In this document: piece after piece, positions 12,030-25,499 of the stretch
How positions within the stretch are numbered: position 1 is the stretch's first letter
How the letters are laid out: every line of letters begins with the position of its first letter
Program-made: the position numbers and the translations under genes
Notes under the pieces: model-generated
Seen by the model: only the letters and a program-made list of their open reading frames with translations
The model's database searches: none
What the model was told of the DNA's origin: nothing
Assembly: GCA_023238725.1 (NCBI GenBank)
Contig: CM041541.1
Coordinates: 5,552,884 to 5,616,883, forward strand
Length of the DNA: 64,000 bases
Reading direction: 5' to 3'
DNA from: Scortum barcoo
Taxonomy: Eukaryota; Chordata; Actinopteri; Centrarchiformes; Terapontidae

Positions 12030-12180
12030 CCCGACGAGAAGGCAGCCAGCCGGGGAAACGCAGGGGAAGAGGCTCGGCGGTGCTCCTGAGTGTGTGTGAG
12101 GCAGCGCTCTCAAACACGGCTGGACCACAGGACGCGGGGCGACGACACTAATGGCTGCAGTCTGCGGCTCACTCGCTCAG
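11740..12180 (-). promoter_or_regulatory. ndfip2: CpG-rich ndfip2 promoter and first-exon region
   Basis: The block around coding exon 1 is rich in CpG (ggacgcggggcgacgac, gacgcggaagtgctcgtcgg) against AT-rich flanks on both sides. CCGGAAGT/GCGGAAGT-like ETS sites (gcggaagtg near 11779) and tandem gctagc are visible. No TATA box stands out. This is the expected form of a broadly expressed vertebrate promoter. Confidence 0.55.
12003..12029 (-). CDS. ndfip2: ndfip2 coding exon 1
   Basis: Nine codons, MDPASRYQV, followed directly by the donor GTGAGT. RYQV joined to LHNED of the next exon gives the conserved Ndfip2 N-terminal signature. The exon ends in phase 0 and lies in a CpG-rich block. Confidence 0.88.
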
Positions 12181-12339
12181 AAACAGAAAAAAAAAAGAGA
12201 CAAACATCAAACAGAGTCCAGCTGCCTGCTGACAGCTCACACATCCGCTCCGGGATTTCACAATAAAGCACGGAAACCAGTTAATAACTCACCAACTCAA
12301 ATAAAAACTACAAAAATATCAGTATTATATATAATAATA

Positions 12340-13025
12340 TGTAATAATGCAGTATAACAATATACTGTATTTAAGAATATTATTATATTGTTATATGTTA
12401 TCTTACTGTCTACATGTTGTTCTTGTTATTTCTTTATATTGTACTTACTGCCTTTATTTCTATTTGATCTTTTTTTTCTTTTCATTATTGTATATTTTTT
12501 TAATTTATGCTTACCAGATGTGTTTATGTTCATTTATTTATGTTTGAATAACTAAAGTAGTCTGATTCTGATTCTGACTTGCCGTACTTGCTTTCATCAT
12601 TTCTTTTATTTTCTACCTACCACATTTATATTTTTGCACCGGCATACCAAGACAAATTTCTTGCATGTAATGAACCTGATCATGATTGTGATTGTAGCCA
12701 CCATTACAAGTAGTGGTATAACAAGTTACTTTTATTTATATGGTGCTATATCTCATTACACTCATTATAAATACACACACTCATTATCTCATTATATAAC
12801 TTATTTCTACAAGCCATACTCAGCTCTATATATTTACTTATATTATTTTATTCTCATTTCTTATTTTTTGTATTTTTTTTTTTTTAAGTACTTACTGTTT
12901 ATTTTTCACCTGCGTGCTTCTTCTGTATATATATATGCTATGCTGCTGGAAACTTAAATTTCCCTGAGGGAGCCATCTCATCTCAAGGGAGGGGTCAATA
13001 AAGTCAAGTCTAAGTCTAAGTCTAC
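12340..13025 (+). mobile_element. LINE-type 3' tails, several fragments
   Basis: AT-rich sequence with three tail-like ends: aactaaagtagtctgattctgattctgac near 12548-12577, caagacaaatttcttgcatg near 12649, and aatttccctgagggagcc...gtcaataaagtcaagtctaag near 12955-13022, ending in (AAGTCT)n. These endings are typical of teleost non-LTR retrotransposon 3' UTRs. No reverse-transcriptase reading frame remains. Confidence 0.5.
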
Positions 13026-16000
13026 ACTTTATACATGAGCAAGACTACGGTGTGCTCTTTATAATGTTATTTACAGAGACGCAACTATTTCTTCAGTGAC
13101 TGTATATTATCTTACATATTATCTTACAGATTTTATATTATACATATGATGATATATGATGATCTAAAATGTATCTTAAAATGGAAACAATCAAGTGAAG
13201 TGCAAGTACTTTGTAAATGTAATTGAGTAAATGTATTTGGTTACTTCCTACCACTGCTTTCAAATTAACTGTGTAGTACTTTTAGGTACAATGTGGTAAT
13301 TTATGTTCAAATATGATTGCAATCAGCTCCTTTTTGTAGACTGTAGTTTTTAAGGTAGTTCTTTGTTGCTCCTATTTGAGTCGTTTTAGGTGACAACAGA
13401 GCAGACTTAAATGTTTTATTTTGAAGGAGGAAAGCCCTTGTTTCCTGTGTTCAGTGTGACTCTGGCTAACTTGATCCTGGGGGGCGGTGATCTCGGATTT
13501 CCACGGATCGAGGAAGTGCGATGACGCAAATTCATGCGAAGAAGAGTGAGGAGGCCAGTAGGTGGAGCCAAAGCCCACTTCTATCACTGAAAAAAACCAC
13601 AACCTGCTTTTTCAGCACGTTTAAAACCATGAAAAGAATTTTAACAAGCCCCTGCTGCTCAATGACATCTGAGGAGCAGGTCACAAAAACAAAAAAAAAA
13701 AGAAAAAGCTCACTTCTCTTAAAAATGAAGCATGTTTAAACCTGAATAAACTTTTATTTTGTATGTTCCTGGAGTAATGTCAGGTGACAAAATGCTTAAG
13801 CAAGTGATCTCAACTCATGCTCCACTAAATTGCATTTCTGGAGCTTTCAGCCACATCACAAAAACTTCATTAATGTTAACTGAAGATCTGTGAACGCGCG
13901 GCCTGAGCTTGCATGTAAATCCAATCTCCTTCCACTGATGTGACCTTAGATGCAAGAAGCAACAGTGTTTTGGATGATCCCTCAAGGGTTTCTACTGCAA
14001 ACCTTGCAGACTCAGAGGTGGTGTAACTCTTTTTTTTTTAGCCTGTCCGATGCACAAACACAAGTTGTGCCGCGCTGTTATTGCTTACTGCCTTTCACCT
14101 TCAGGATCTCTTACCAGAAACAACACAGTGAAGCCCCCCCAGCGGCCCCTCTTTCAGTAAGAGATCCGTCCTCCTGCATGAGTAACAGCACAGAAACAAG
14201 CAGGCCCTGAGCCCCCCTGAGCTCTTTAAAAACAGCCCTCTGCTAACCTTAGATGGATTTCATGCTTTTCTTGCTCTCGGTTGTGAGCGCGTCGCAGGGA
14301 TTTCACTCCGCCGTCCACTGCCAACATTAACAGCTCACGCAGTCAAAAAAGAAATAACTCTGGGCCCGTTCGCCGTCGAGGTTGTTTTGTTTGTTTCTCT
14401 GCGCCAGAAGATTGGGCAATTTTCGTAAAATAAGCCAACTTGTTTGAAAAAGCAGTCATGTCCTCAAGCAACAGGCTGACCTAAAAGCAAATGTGTTTTT
14501 TTTATCTATCTATCTTTTATATTATATTTTGTAGTATTTTTGTGTCTTTACCTCATTGTGAAGTTTACTCTGTCATGTGCTCTTGCCTCTGGGCTAATCC
14601 TGGATCAGCATTGCAGTAGATCAGTCCATAATAGGCTCTTGGTACCTTTATGAATGCAAGTTTCAAGGATAAAGCACAAAGAGGTTGAGAAACCATTACA
14701 GATTGACTTTAAAGGGACAGTTTAGTTTTTATAGAAACCCATATAACCTCTACATAATCTGCACTAAATTTATTCAGAGAGGACTTTTTGCCTTTCTAAT
14801 GATGAGTTTGTACTGCGCAGAGGACATTTTGAAGGCAAATATTGGTGTGTAGAATTTTTTGGGTTCTATTTTCCACAGAATTTAAACCCCACTGCAAGAT
14901 ACTGATGCGCACTTCCTCTAAAACCTGAAAAAAAAAACACAAAGAAGAAAAAGAAGTGCTGATACTTTCTGGACAGAACCCTTCCAATTCTATCTGCCTG
15001 ATATATCGCATTAATACGCCATCCTTTCAGTTCAGCCAAAAAGCCGGGCAAAGCCACACTAAACAGAGCGAACAATGAATGCGCAGGGAGGTATTGACAA
15101 AAGGCTTCTCTTGAATTAAGTATTAATCCCATTCGCTAAGACGGGGATTACTGTGGTACATGTATCAGTTAAGCAGCTCATACTGAGAGAAAGAGAGAGA
15201 GAGGGAGGGAGGGGGAAGAAAGGGTAAAAGATGTTTGAAAAACAGCAACAAAAAAAAAAGGTGGGATGCAAAGGTGCAATAACCTGCATCAGTGCATCAT
15301 AAAGTGTATTGGCCTTTGCGAGGCGGCTGGCATTAGCAGCATTAAGGATTAATGTGCGGCAGTGATCTATGAGTTTCTGCCTGCACCTTTTTAAGCAGCA
15401 GACCTGCAGGAGAGCGAAGAGGACTCAAAGTCATTTGCCCAGCTGCTGCTAGAATCCCACTTTTAGAGCCTATAATGGTCTTTCACAACATCCATCACCG
15501 ACACACACACACACACACGCACAGTCAGGATGTTGTTACTTGGCAACATCATTTCAAGGTAAATAGGTGCTGTAAAAAAAGGTGTTATATAAAGAAACAG
15601 TGGGTGTCTCTGTCAGATGCGGCGGCTTTGCGGCGAGGCAGACTCATTCTTATGCTGTGAGAGCTTTGCTATTTGACTGGAGGTGAGTGTTTTGTTGGAG
15701 GCTGATGGGATCGTGTATTACAGGGGAAGACATCTGTTAGTTTTGCAGGGATACAAGCAGCAATTTAATTGCCTGGCTGCAGCGCATTTTAGGGCGAATT
15801 TCCATTTTATGAGTGGGAAATTGCATTAGAGGCAGGCCGCCTAGAGGACTTCATTTCCAAAATGCTGCATATACATCTCCACAAAAAGGATCATAAGTCA
15901 GCCTCTGCGGAATAAACAGTGGCATTTTCTTCTGTAAGGGATCGTGTGAAAATGATTAAGGTTGTGGAGAGGGGTTAAAAAGGGGTCAGGGATCTTTATG

Positions 16001-19000
16001 GATATAAGTGATTAAATATTATTTCTACTTACATACATCCCTGCTTTCAAAATAAGGGTGGAAAAAGCATCACGTTAAGTGGGAGGAGCTACTGTGAGTA
16101 CACCTGGTCCAGAAGTCCCATTCATTTTTCCCATAGACAATATTACATGACTCACCAGTGGAGCCTTTGTCCAGCTTCAATCAAAACTCTCAAGGTTAAA
16201 TCATAGGAACAAAACATCTGGTTCTTTGATAAAAAAAAAAAAAGAAAAAGAAAGGTATGAGCCTTTGTAGGTAAGTTAAAATTAATCCCAATGTTCATTT
16301 CAGCAAGAAACATCAGTCTTCAGCCTTAAAATTATTCTGTGATCTGCATCGCTGACGGCAGCAAACGCTCAAGACTGTGGTGTTGAGAAAACTCACAATA
16401 TGATCTGCAGCTTGTTAAATCAATTTCTTGCAATTTATCAGCTCCTTAACCATGGCAACCGTGCCTGAGGCTCATGGGTCTTGTAGTATTTAGACCTGCC
16501 CACGTTCAGAAATGACAAACAAGACATGAGTCCTCCAAAAAATAAAGGTGAGATAATTAAAAGAGATCGCCGTAATGTAAACATATAGGGTTGTTGCATT
16601 AACAGAGAGACTCTCATGTTTCTATGTAGAGTGACATTAAGTCAGGTTGGGCCCAGATCACTCTGTAATGGTTGTAATAAGCATTTGCTTAGCAGTTCTT
16701 TACAACAAGTTGACTGTAATATTCACTGTTTTGACATGTTTGCTCTAAATTTGCCAACAGTTTTTGCCACTTCACTATTTTGTTGTCATCCCTGTTAATA
16801 AGATGGGAAGTGGCACAGTTCTTATTACCTTCTGAGTGATGAGTAGATCCACATATCCATAACTTTTTCAAATACTGAACATATCTTTGCTGATATGTGA
16901 CCAGTCCTGTGGTCTCATACTTTTCCCTGTCTTTACCTTTTTTCTTTTCTTTTCTGTTGGTAAAGTTAAGTTCCAGTACAGAAAGGTGACACCCTCTTCT
17001 GTGCTGGTTCAGTCATGGTGGCAACGCACTATCCCTTCTCAAATATGATCCTCTCGGGGGTATGATGAACAACAACAACAGACATTATGTTGTTTGCATC
17101 TTCAATATGCAGCTAACAGGACGCTCCTAGTTTTTAATGAATGTACCAGCAAAGTCACAAAATGTTCAGACTTTACTGTAGGAGATAACTTTGACAAATC
17201 TCTCTGTGTAAAGGGTGTTTGTGTTAACTTTGGTCCTGCTCTTTAGAACACACTGTCTGTGTCAGTACATGTTAATTGTTGGGTAACACCACGGCTTCTT
17301 AATTTACAATTTTACAATTTCATAGAAAGTTTTCTGGATTTTCCTGGAAAGAAGTGCTCCATTAAAAACTCCATAAATAGTCATTTTACAATTGGAACCT
17401 TTACTTTCCATGTGCATTGAGTTTTATGCTTTCCTGTACATATATTTCACTTGTTTTTCAGCTGATCTGCTGTGCTCTGCCTCTCTTGGTTATGCACGTC
17501 ATGTGTTTGAAATGATTATACGGAAGTATACAAAGTGAAACTATAAATAGCACCAAATGACATCGTTCTTTCCAGCAAACGTGTTGCAAAGATTAGAAAA
17601 TCATCAGTAAAATAAGGTCTTACCAACTGTTGTTGTTATTTCAATTAAATCATAATTGTGTAAAAATGTAGAGCACAATAATTTGTAATGAAATGTCCTG
17701 TAAAAATAAAGTTAAAAAGACTTCGTAGTTTTCTGACTTTCAAACGTATCTTAAAAAATAAGTAAGCCTACAACAAGACTTTGATATCCACTACACACAA
17801 ACTCTGAATGGATTATTGATAAATGCATGCCGTTGTTTCATCATAACACACAAAACAGAGGCTAATATGACAAAATATATTACACTTTTAGAGAATACTG
17901 GATGGGCTGTAATGAACTGACCCAGGTTTCTAACACCGGCTGGACACGAGAATAGAGCAGTAATTGAAAAGCGCAAATAAGCAGAAACTCTGTCCAACAA
18001 ATTGACCCCTGTGCAGTACAAACTACAAACATGGAGTAATTAAACGTGTAATTATGGCGTCTATGGCTCTATCGACACAGGCTATATAAAATTTCTTTTA
18101 AATAACTGCCAGTATGAGCTGCAAGCAGCTGCTAATTAGCATGAAATGTGAAAAGGGATAGCATTAATCACACATACACGCCTCTCTGTGTCTGCAGATG
18201 AGTGTGTGGGCGTGTGAATCAGCGTTGGGTGGGGGGCAGAGGGGGGCAGCACTCATACTGTAAGTACTTTAAGCGTCCAGCAGAGGGCAGAAAACACAAG
18301 GTTATTCTCTGAGGTGTTCTATTTTGAAAACACACTCAATGTCACCCCTTTAAAATATTGTTATATAGGTGATATATAATATTCGCTTGCACTTATAAAG
18401 TCTAAATTTGATCAGGGATTTTGGAGTAGTGATTAAAATGGTGTTTTATGCGATCAGATTGACTGTTCAGATTTAAAAATGTCAATTAAATTTGTTTTAA
18501 AAAATAACTAGAGCTACTCATTAGCTTTATTTATTTTTTTGGTTTGTTCCCATGTTGTTCTCAATATAAGAGTATTCTGTCATGGACTTAAATACATTTC
18601 ATTAGAATCATTTTGTCCACAGCAAAACCAGAATGATAAAAAAAACAGACTTGTTAACCTTTTTTTGGAGGATAAATGGCGACATTTGAAACAAAGATAC
18701 TTTTGTGTCTACACTCCTCTCCCCGGGTGGCCACCGCTCACTTTGTTCTGATCATAATGAGCCCAGGGAGTAGAAGTGCTCCTGTCGTGGGGGAGGGAGG
18801 GGGGAACAAATGGGAGGACAGACTGATAAATGTCTGAACAAAGGAAATGGGAACCTGCACTCCGACTGTGTAACAAGTGATTTCATCTTGTGTCACATGT
18901 GAAGTCTGATAATGTCGCCCATTCAAGGGAAGTCATGGAACATTATTTTGGAGGATATTTTGGATGAATCGAGAGCATCAAGTGCAGTGGGAAGATTGTA

Positions 19001-22000
19001 ATTATTCTGCTGCATCTGGCAGAGCTGAATATATCGACTGAATGACTTTAAGGTGGTCATTTTTGGCAGTGCGAGAAGTTCATATAATGACTGAGAGCAA
19101 GTAGACGAAACTTGGGAAACTGTGGTAAAGTGTGCTAATTAAGTTTAGTGTCAGAGAACTTCAGTTAGACTTAAATATTTGGAATAAATGAAGCTGTCTG
19201 AATCACGAGAGTCTGGGTGTTTTTGTTCATAAAACTGAAACGATTTTCACCAAGTATCCAAACCTCAGCACATCACACAGCACAGAGTTTTCTAGACAGT
19301 GTCCTAATTTATTATTATATATAATTTTTTTATTGTACTGCTGGACCATCTGAAAATGTTGAGCTATATCTGTTAGCAAGATACATAATATCTACTTTGA
19401 TTAAAATTGGGGTTCAGTTTAGCTCAAATCTTTAAAAAAACCTGCTATTCCTCACTTCCCCACTAGTTGTCCTAATTGTGTTGCCCGCCCAAATAATTGA
19501 TGGTCGATTGTCTGATGATATTTGCGTTTCTAAAAATGACTGTCTTAATTTCAGGAAAACTGGCACCTTTTAAAGACATTTGGCACTCTCCAACCCTATC
19601 TAACACTGTTTAATTAATTAATTAAGTGTTTAATTTTGCCCTCTCTGGGAAAGTGAGCACAAGCTTTTCTACAGTCAGTTATCCACACATCATGTAGACA
19701 CAGAGCAACATTACGCATAAAAAATCATCTGGCTCTTTAAAACAGAAGTAGGTAACGTATAAAAATGACTTTTTGTCATATTTGTTAAAACTGTCACCAG
19801 AACCAGAACATTAAAGCTGCAGGCTTGAAAGCCAAAACAACGAGCTAAAATATGTTAAATCGTCCCATGAAACTAAGCGGGACTGACGAGTCAAGGTGAT
19901 AATTCTCTGTCATCGTCACCACAATTGACATTTGCCATTTGTGTTTGACATTAATTTGACCTGTTGTTAACATAAAAATAATGAAAATAGCAGCTTTAAA
20001 GTCTACTTTGGAAGTCACTAGTAAACCCATCCATTCAGACAGGAGGAGTAAAAGTATGTTATCAGTAAAAAATTGCGGTTATTTACAATAGTGACTGGTG
20101 GGATATTAATAATGCAAAAAGCAAACCAAAATACAAACATGCCAGATCAGATTGGGCCCACTGGTGTTTAAAATGGCCCTCTAATGGCGTCTAAGAGAAA
20201 ATTTGCAGGACGCGTTTAATCGTCATTGGATGATGTCGTCCGGTAAATCAAACTCTCCAAAGACGTGGAGACGGCTGAGCGGCTACGGGGGCAGAGATGC
20301 AATCGCACGGTGCTTCTCCACAGTCCGAAAAAGCAAAACAGTGGTCAGTATGCTCTTTTATCTATCTCCAAAGAGCCGGTTTTTCCTAATAATTATTGCA
20401 GAGAGCAGATGTGCTTCAAGATATGAGTGAGTTGTTTCTGGGTCATACATAATAGGACGTGTTATCCTCCGTAGTATTGAGCACTTGGGGAATAGCCAGT
20501 TAAATGTTTAATGATTTTGGGATGTGCAGTTGCCTCTTTGAGAAAAAGTTTATCGTCTGGGGAGTCAGAGGTTTCATTATGGGGAGCGTGAGCCATCAAA
20601 ATATTGTCTCCTGCAGTGCATCCGCGCTCGCCGGCTGATGGCAGGAAGTTTGTCTTACAAAATAAAAGTCAGGTTCTAATGAGAGACGGGAGGGAAGGTG
20701 CATGCGAGAGAGTGAGTAATGAGCGACAGAGGGCGAGAGCAGCAGAGGGAGAAGTAGGCTAATACAGTGCCGCTGCTGTTGTGTATCATTGAGTTCATAA
20801 AACAGAAAGGCATCATCAAAAAGCACATCGAAGAGTCAATGTATTCCCCCCAGTCTCCAAGACAGTCTTTTGATGCTGAAGCGCACTTTCTTTCTCTCTC
20901 CATCCTTCACTCCTACTCGCTCCCACGCTCCCTCCATTCCTCGCTATGCTGCTGATGAATTAAAAGAAAGTATGTCAGTTGGCAGGCAGGGAGGGGAGAA
21001 GAGAAAGAAAGAAGACATCAGAAAGAATTCATTCAGTGAGTTTCTCGACACGAGGCGCGGGCTGAGTCTTTCGGGGCTCGGAGGCGTTTATTTGGGTCAG
21101 CCTTTGGGGCCGGTGGATCCACCACGATCCGTCTACTCAGCACTTTCAACGCGGGTCAACAAAAGACGCAACAAAAGGCAGGACACATGTATTGATGAGC
21201 TGCTTCGTACTTCCATCAGAGGCCTCGGCGTCCACGGGTTGCCTGTTTTTTTTTTTTAACAAGCAGCGCTAAACACAGCTACTGTATGAAGGAAGCCCCG
21301 GCTGTGGATGCTGCTGTTGCTATGCGACTGCTGAGGGCCTGTTTGGAGTGCTATATGGCGCCGCTATGCTAAAAGTTGAGACGTTTTTATCTCGCGGCGA
21401 TTGATGCTCCCGGTGCTTCAGCGTGGCAAACTCTCAGCGCTTCGTGGCGTGAGCGGGCATGTTAAAATCCCATTCAAAAAGACGAGGGGGGAAAAGAAGT
21501 GGATGTTGTGAACTAGGTTAATGTTCCCAGCATGACTTCAGCCCATCTTTGGGTTATAAAACAGACTCTGCTTCCAAAAAGTTCTTCATGAAATAACTAA
21601 ACCTTTTTTACATTTTCAAGTGAGACCATGTATGCTTTGCAGAAGAGGTGACAATTACAGGATAATGCTAAATGCTAAGACATAATGTATAAGAGTGAGT
21701 AACTAAGAAAATAGGCTGTGCAATGTTAGCAGTCACTGGTAACCAGAAACTGCCACTTATATAATGTGGTTCACCCCAGAAGTCTAGATATATATGTTAA
21801 AAAAAAAACAACTAATATTGTTGTCATTCATTATTTCACTTTTTAACAGCCCTTTTAACATTTTTAACCATTTGCCACAAGTCCTGGACCGCAGGCTAAA
21901 TGTCAAAACTCATCAGATGTAATTCTCTCTGCGAGTTAGTTAGCTCAGAAATCTGGGAGAAAGGAGACGACTTGGACAGCTAGAAATCTGGGAAGGAAGT

Positions 22001-25000
22001 GTTAACAAGTTCCCAAGAAACCGCGTTAAGCTGTGTAGCTGTGCTGGTAAATTAGGTTTAATGAATGTTGGTTTAATGAATGTTTCAACATTTTCCATGC
22101 CTTTTTTTTTTTTGAGTGGTACCTATACACAGGCTGACCCGGGACATTAAGACTTGGGCTCTCTATTGAAAGTTTTCTTCCATAAGCTAACATTCGCCAC
22201 CGTAAGCTGTTCACACCAAGAATGGCTGTAATATGCTGGATTAATTTAGGGAACACTTCATTGCTTGTGAATTCAACTGTGAAAGTGTTATTTCTTTGTC
22301 AGAGTGTCTCGACATGGATGGGTTGCCATCAAATGTGGCACATCTTTCGGCTACTGTCGTCATTAAGGCAAGCTGCCAATTTATTTAATACTTTCATTCA
22401 TAACGAATGACCTGAGATAGGCCTCAGCTTTACTGATGTTTAGTGCAAATTAATTAATGTTAGTGTACAGATGGATGAAGCTAAAGCACGCTATGGGCCC
22501 CTGGTCTTGTTTAACCACAATTATATTATATTGTTTGTCTACAGTATATTTCACAAAACTAATGTAGTTCTGTCCTTTTGTGCATTTTTCTTTGTTGTGT
22601 TTGATCATTTTTGCTTGTTGCGATTCATGGGGGTAATAAAGTTGTATTCAATACCTATCAAATTCTTGACAAGAAAGAAAAAAACAACAGTTAAATATTT
22701 ATATTCTTTCAGTGCTCATTTATGAAAGAACGCTTTGGCTCATGCCTAACATTGCATGCAAGACAAAAACCACCTTGTGAAGTCCTTCGAGGCTCGTTGC
22801 CTGTACAGTTTTCACATTATTGATCAACACATCCCCTGAATATCTGAGCTTCATCACAAGTCTTTGAGCATCTGTACAGATCTGGATCCTTTGCGCTGCT
22901 AGTTGGTGATGTCAGGCCCAGAGGCTACACCTTCATCCATCTATCACTCTCCACATTTTTCCACGTGTGAAAAATGCATCGGGATCCAGGTCGAGTCGAT
23001 AAGATAAAAAATGAGTGATAGCGAGGCAGAGAGAGGATGCAGCCCGTGAAAAATACTGTTTTCTTTTGTTGCGATAACCTTTGGTTGACTTTTGGTTTAT
23101 GGCCCTCTCGAGTGCTTTTTATTAGTGACTTGGCATCTTGTTTGCCCGAGGTCATCTATCAGTATCTCTGTCATCCTCTCAACGACCACCTCGCTCCCGA
23201 GGAACACCAGGGGCTCTGATGTGAATAGACATCCTTTATTTATCTGTTTGGATGTTCTAAAATAAGGACTGGGGGACAGTTGTTTCCAGGAGAAACTGAC
23301 ACAGTTGAGGAGTAGCAACATGTTTTTTCGTCTTCCTCCTCTCAAAAGCGAGCGCACAGATGATCTGGGGACCTGATGTGCTAGAAAACAGTTTGACGGT
23401 AGAAGTCTCTCGCAAATGTGTACTTTGGTGCCTTTGAATGTGATGGTACAGAGGCAAGAGCTGTGTGTAGGAAGTTAAGCAGGTAGGTGCAGCTGGATAA
23501 ACAAACATATCGACTGGGTATGCTATATTAAACCTTATTCTAAGAATCCTGTTGCAACGCACAGAAGCTTTTCCCCTTTTCTGCCTAGAACATCATTATC
23601 TAGCCCTTCAAGTATCCTAATTATCCGATATTTGCTCCTCTGTTCCACTCTTGCCCTCCTGATTGTCCAGGCCTCATTAAAGCACATTCTGACTGCCAAA
23701 AGAGTATGAATTGCTTCGCTATGTGGGCTTAAGTCTGTCCAAGAGAGACAAAATACGAGCCTTGTTATCAACAACAGCTCCTCTCAAATACCCCCCTCAA
23801 ACTGCTGAACAGTGATATTCTTTAATGATTATTTTAATGATAAACTGTGCAGTATACCTGGGGGTTAGAACCCCTATATGCATTATAAAGGCTCCAAAGG
23901 AAAGAGATTAAAAATCTATCACGCATACCCCAAGGGACCCATATACTGTGGAGAGGCAGGGGGGAATTGGAAAGCCAAGCTCAGCATTTTCTTAAGTCGT
24001 TATACATAAATAGTGTGCGATGGAGCCAATCTATATTTTCTCTACCTGAGATGGAGGGGAGGTGATCAAGCTCCTAAAGGGATTCCATCGGGCAGTTCCC
24101 CTCGTGGAGGTGGCGCTAAAGACGTCTCATTTTAATGAATTAAGTGTTTGTAATTGAACTACGTCCATTTTTCTCAAAGCTGTTGTGAGAAACTGGTCCC
24201 ATCAGACTTCAGCTTGTAATTCTCGTGTAAGTCAGAGGTAGAAGAAATTTCCTCCACTTGACGAAAACAAACACAACAACAAAGTTGCTGCAAACATGTG
24301 TCCATTTTTAACACATGGACTCACAGGTTGAGCAGTACTTGTGTCTTATAAGTGTAAATGTGAGATCGATCTGCTCAGATCAGAGCTTCAGAAGCTGCAG
24401 GAGCTCTCCACATCTGTGGTTTAATAAATGTTTTTCTCTCCCTTTATTCAATGGACTTACTGTTCAATGGTTACTGTTTAGTTAACTCCTGCACTTCTAG
24501 ACAGATCAGGCTCCTTGTCAGCTGGACTTTGCTGACTATAGCACATTGCAATTTAAAGTTTAATTCACCACTTCTGCTCTGAGCTCCCTGTTCAGTCGGC
24601 GTCGAGTTTGTTTAGCAGTTTCAGACATGTTTTACTCTTCCAGTGTTGGCACCCACAGTCGAAGGAAAACCCACTGCTGTCGTTCCCAGGTGTATCATTC
24701 CACCAGTGGTTCCACAGAGACCACATTATTTGAGACAGACTCATCCTTAATGAATTGCATTGCTCGGATACATATACCCAGCTGCTCCTACAAGTTAATT
24801 AAATGCAATGTATTATTTACAGTTAATAGTTAACCCAGGTTTGGTGTCTGTGTAGACACACTGTATCAGTGGGGGTCGACTACATGAGTATAAGCCAAGG
24901 TTTGGTCTTTTCTGCATATTTACTTGGTTGCTTTATTACCAAACTCTCTTTTTGAATCCATGCTTAGCTAATGGTAGATAGTATCTCTGTATTGCTGAGC

Positions 25001-25499
25001 ATCCTGTAGGAACTGTTGGGCCCAGACTTTAAAAAAGCTGAAGAACTAACACCCAAAATGACATTAGAACACCTTATTCATGTCCCCCTTCTGTGTAAAT
25101 ACACTGTTGTGTGTATGCAGAAATAGTCCTGCGTGGATCCCTTTGGTGGCTCTGACCTCCTTCTAATGGCCTAATTATAATCATTAGCTTTAAAGCAGGA
25201 ACCTCTCTTTGTAAATATACATTACACTGTAGTTCTTCGAAGACTGGCTGAATGTAATTTCAATAGTTGGAGTAAAAGTTGTCTGGAAATAAATGTTAGG
25301 TACATGCTGGCACTGTAAAGACTTGAACTCTTGATGTTGACTGAAAAAATACCCCTTGAGCAAAAATAAAAACTTTCTCATGAGTTTTATACTACTTCTT
25401 TTTTCTTTTTCTTTTTTTTTTTTTAACCACTTGTGGGTCACTGAGAGAATCATGAACCGTGTGGGAACTGAGTGGGATGGAGAAGTGACAGGTTACAAT
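13026..25499. other. intergenic, no gene seen
   Basis: No exon with family similarity on either strand. Short simple repeats occur (GA-rich at 15186-15213, AC at 15499-15518, TAAT at 19610-19625). Several stretches, such as 15290-15440, 17880-18175 and 20440-20660, look less repetitive and carry TAATTA-type sites. They are discussed as possible conserved non-coding elements. Confidence 0.5.

Noticed and set aside
20200..21260. Several short open frames in a GC-richer block
   Set aside because: No splice-linked coding signal or family match. More likely regulatory or unique non-coding DNA.
23257..23774. Two overlapping minus-strand open frames
   Set aside because: No recognisable protein family, no consistent splice sites, and chance length for this base composition.
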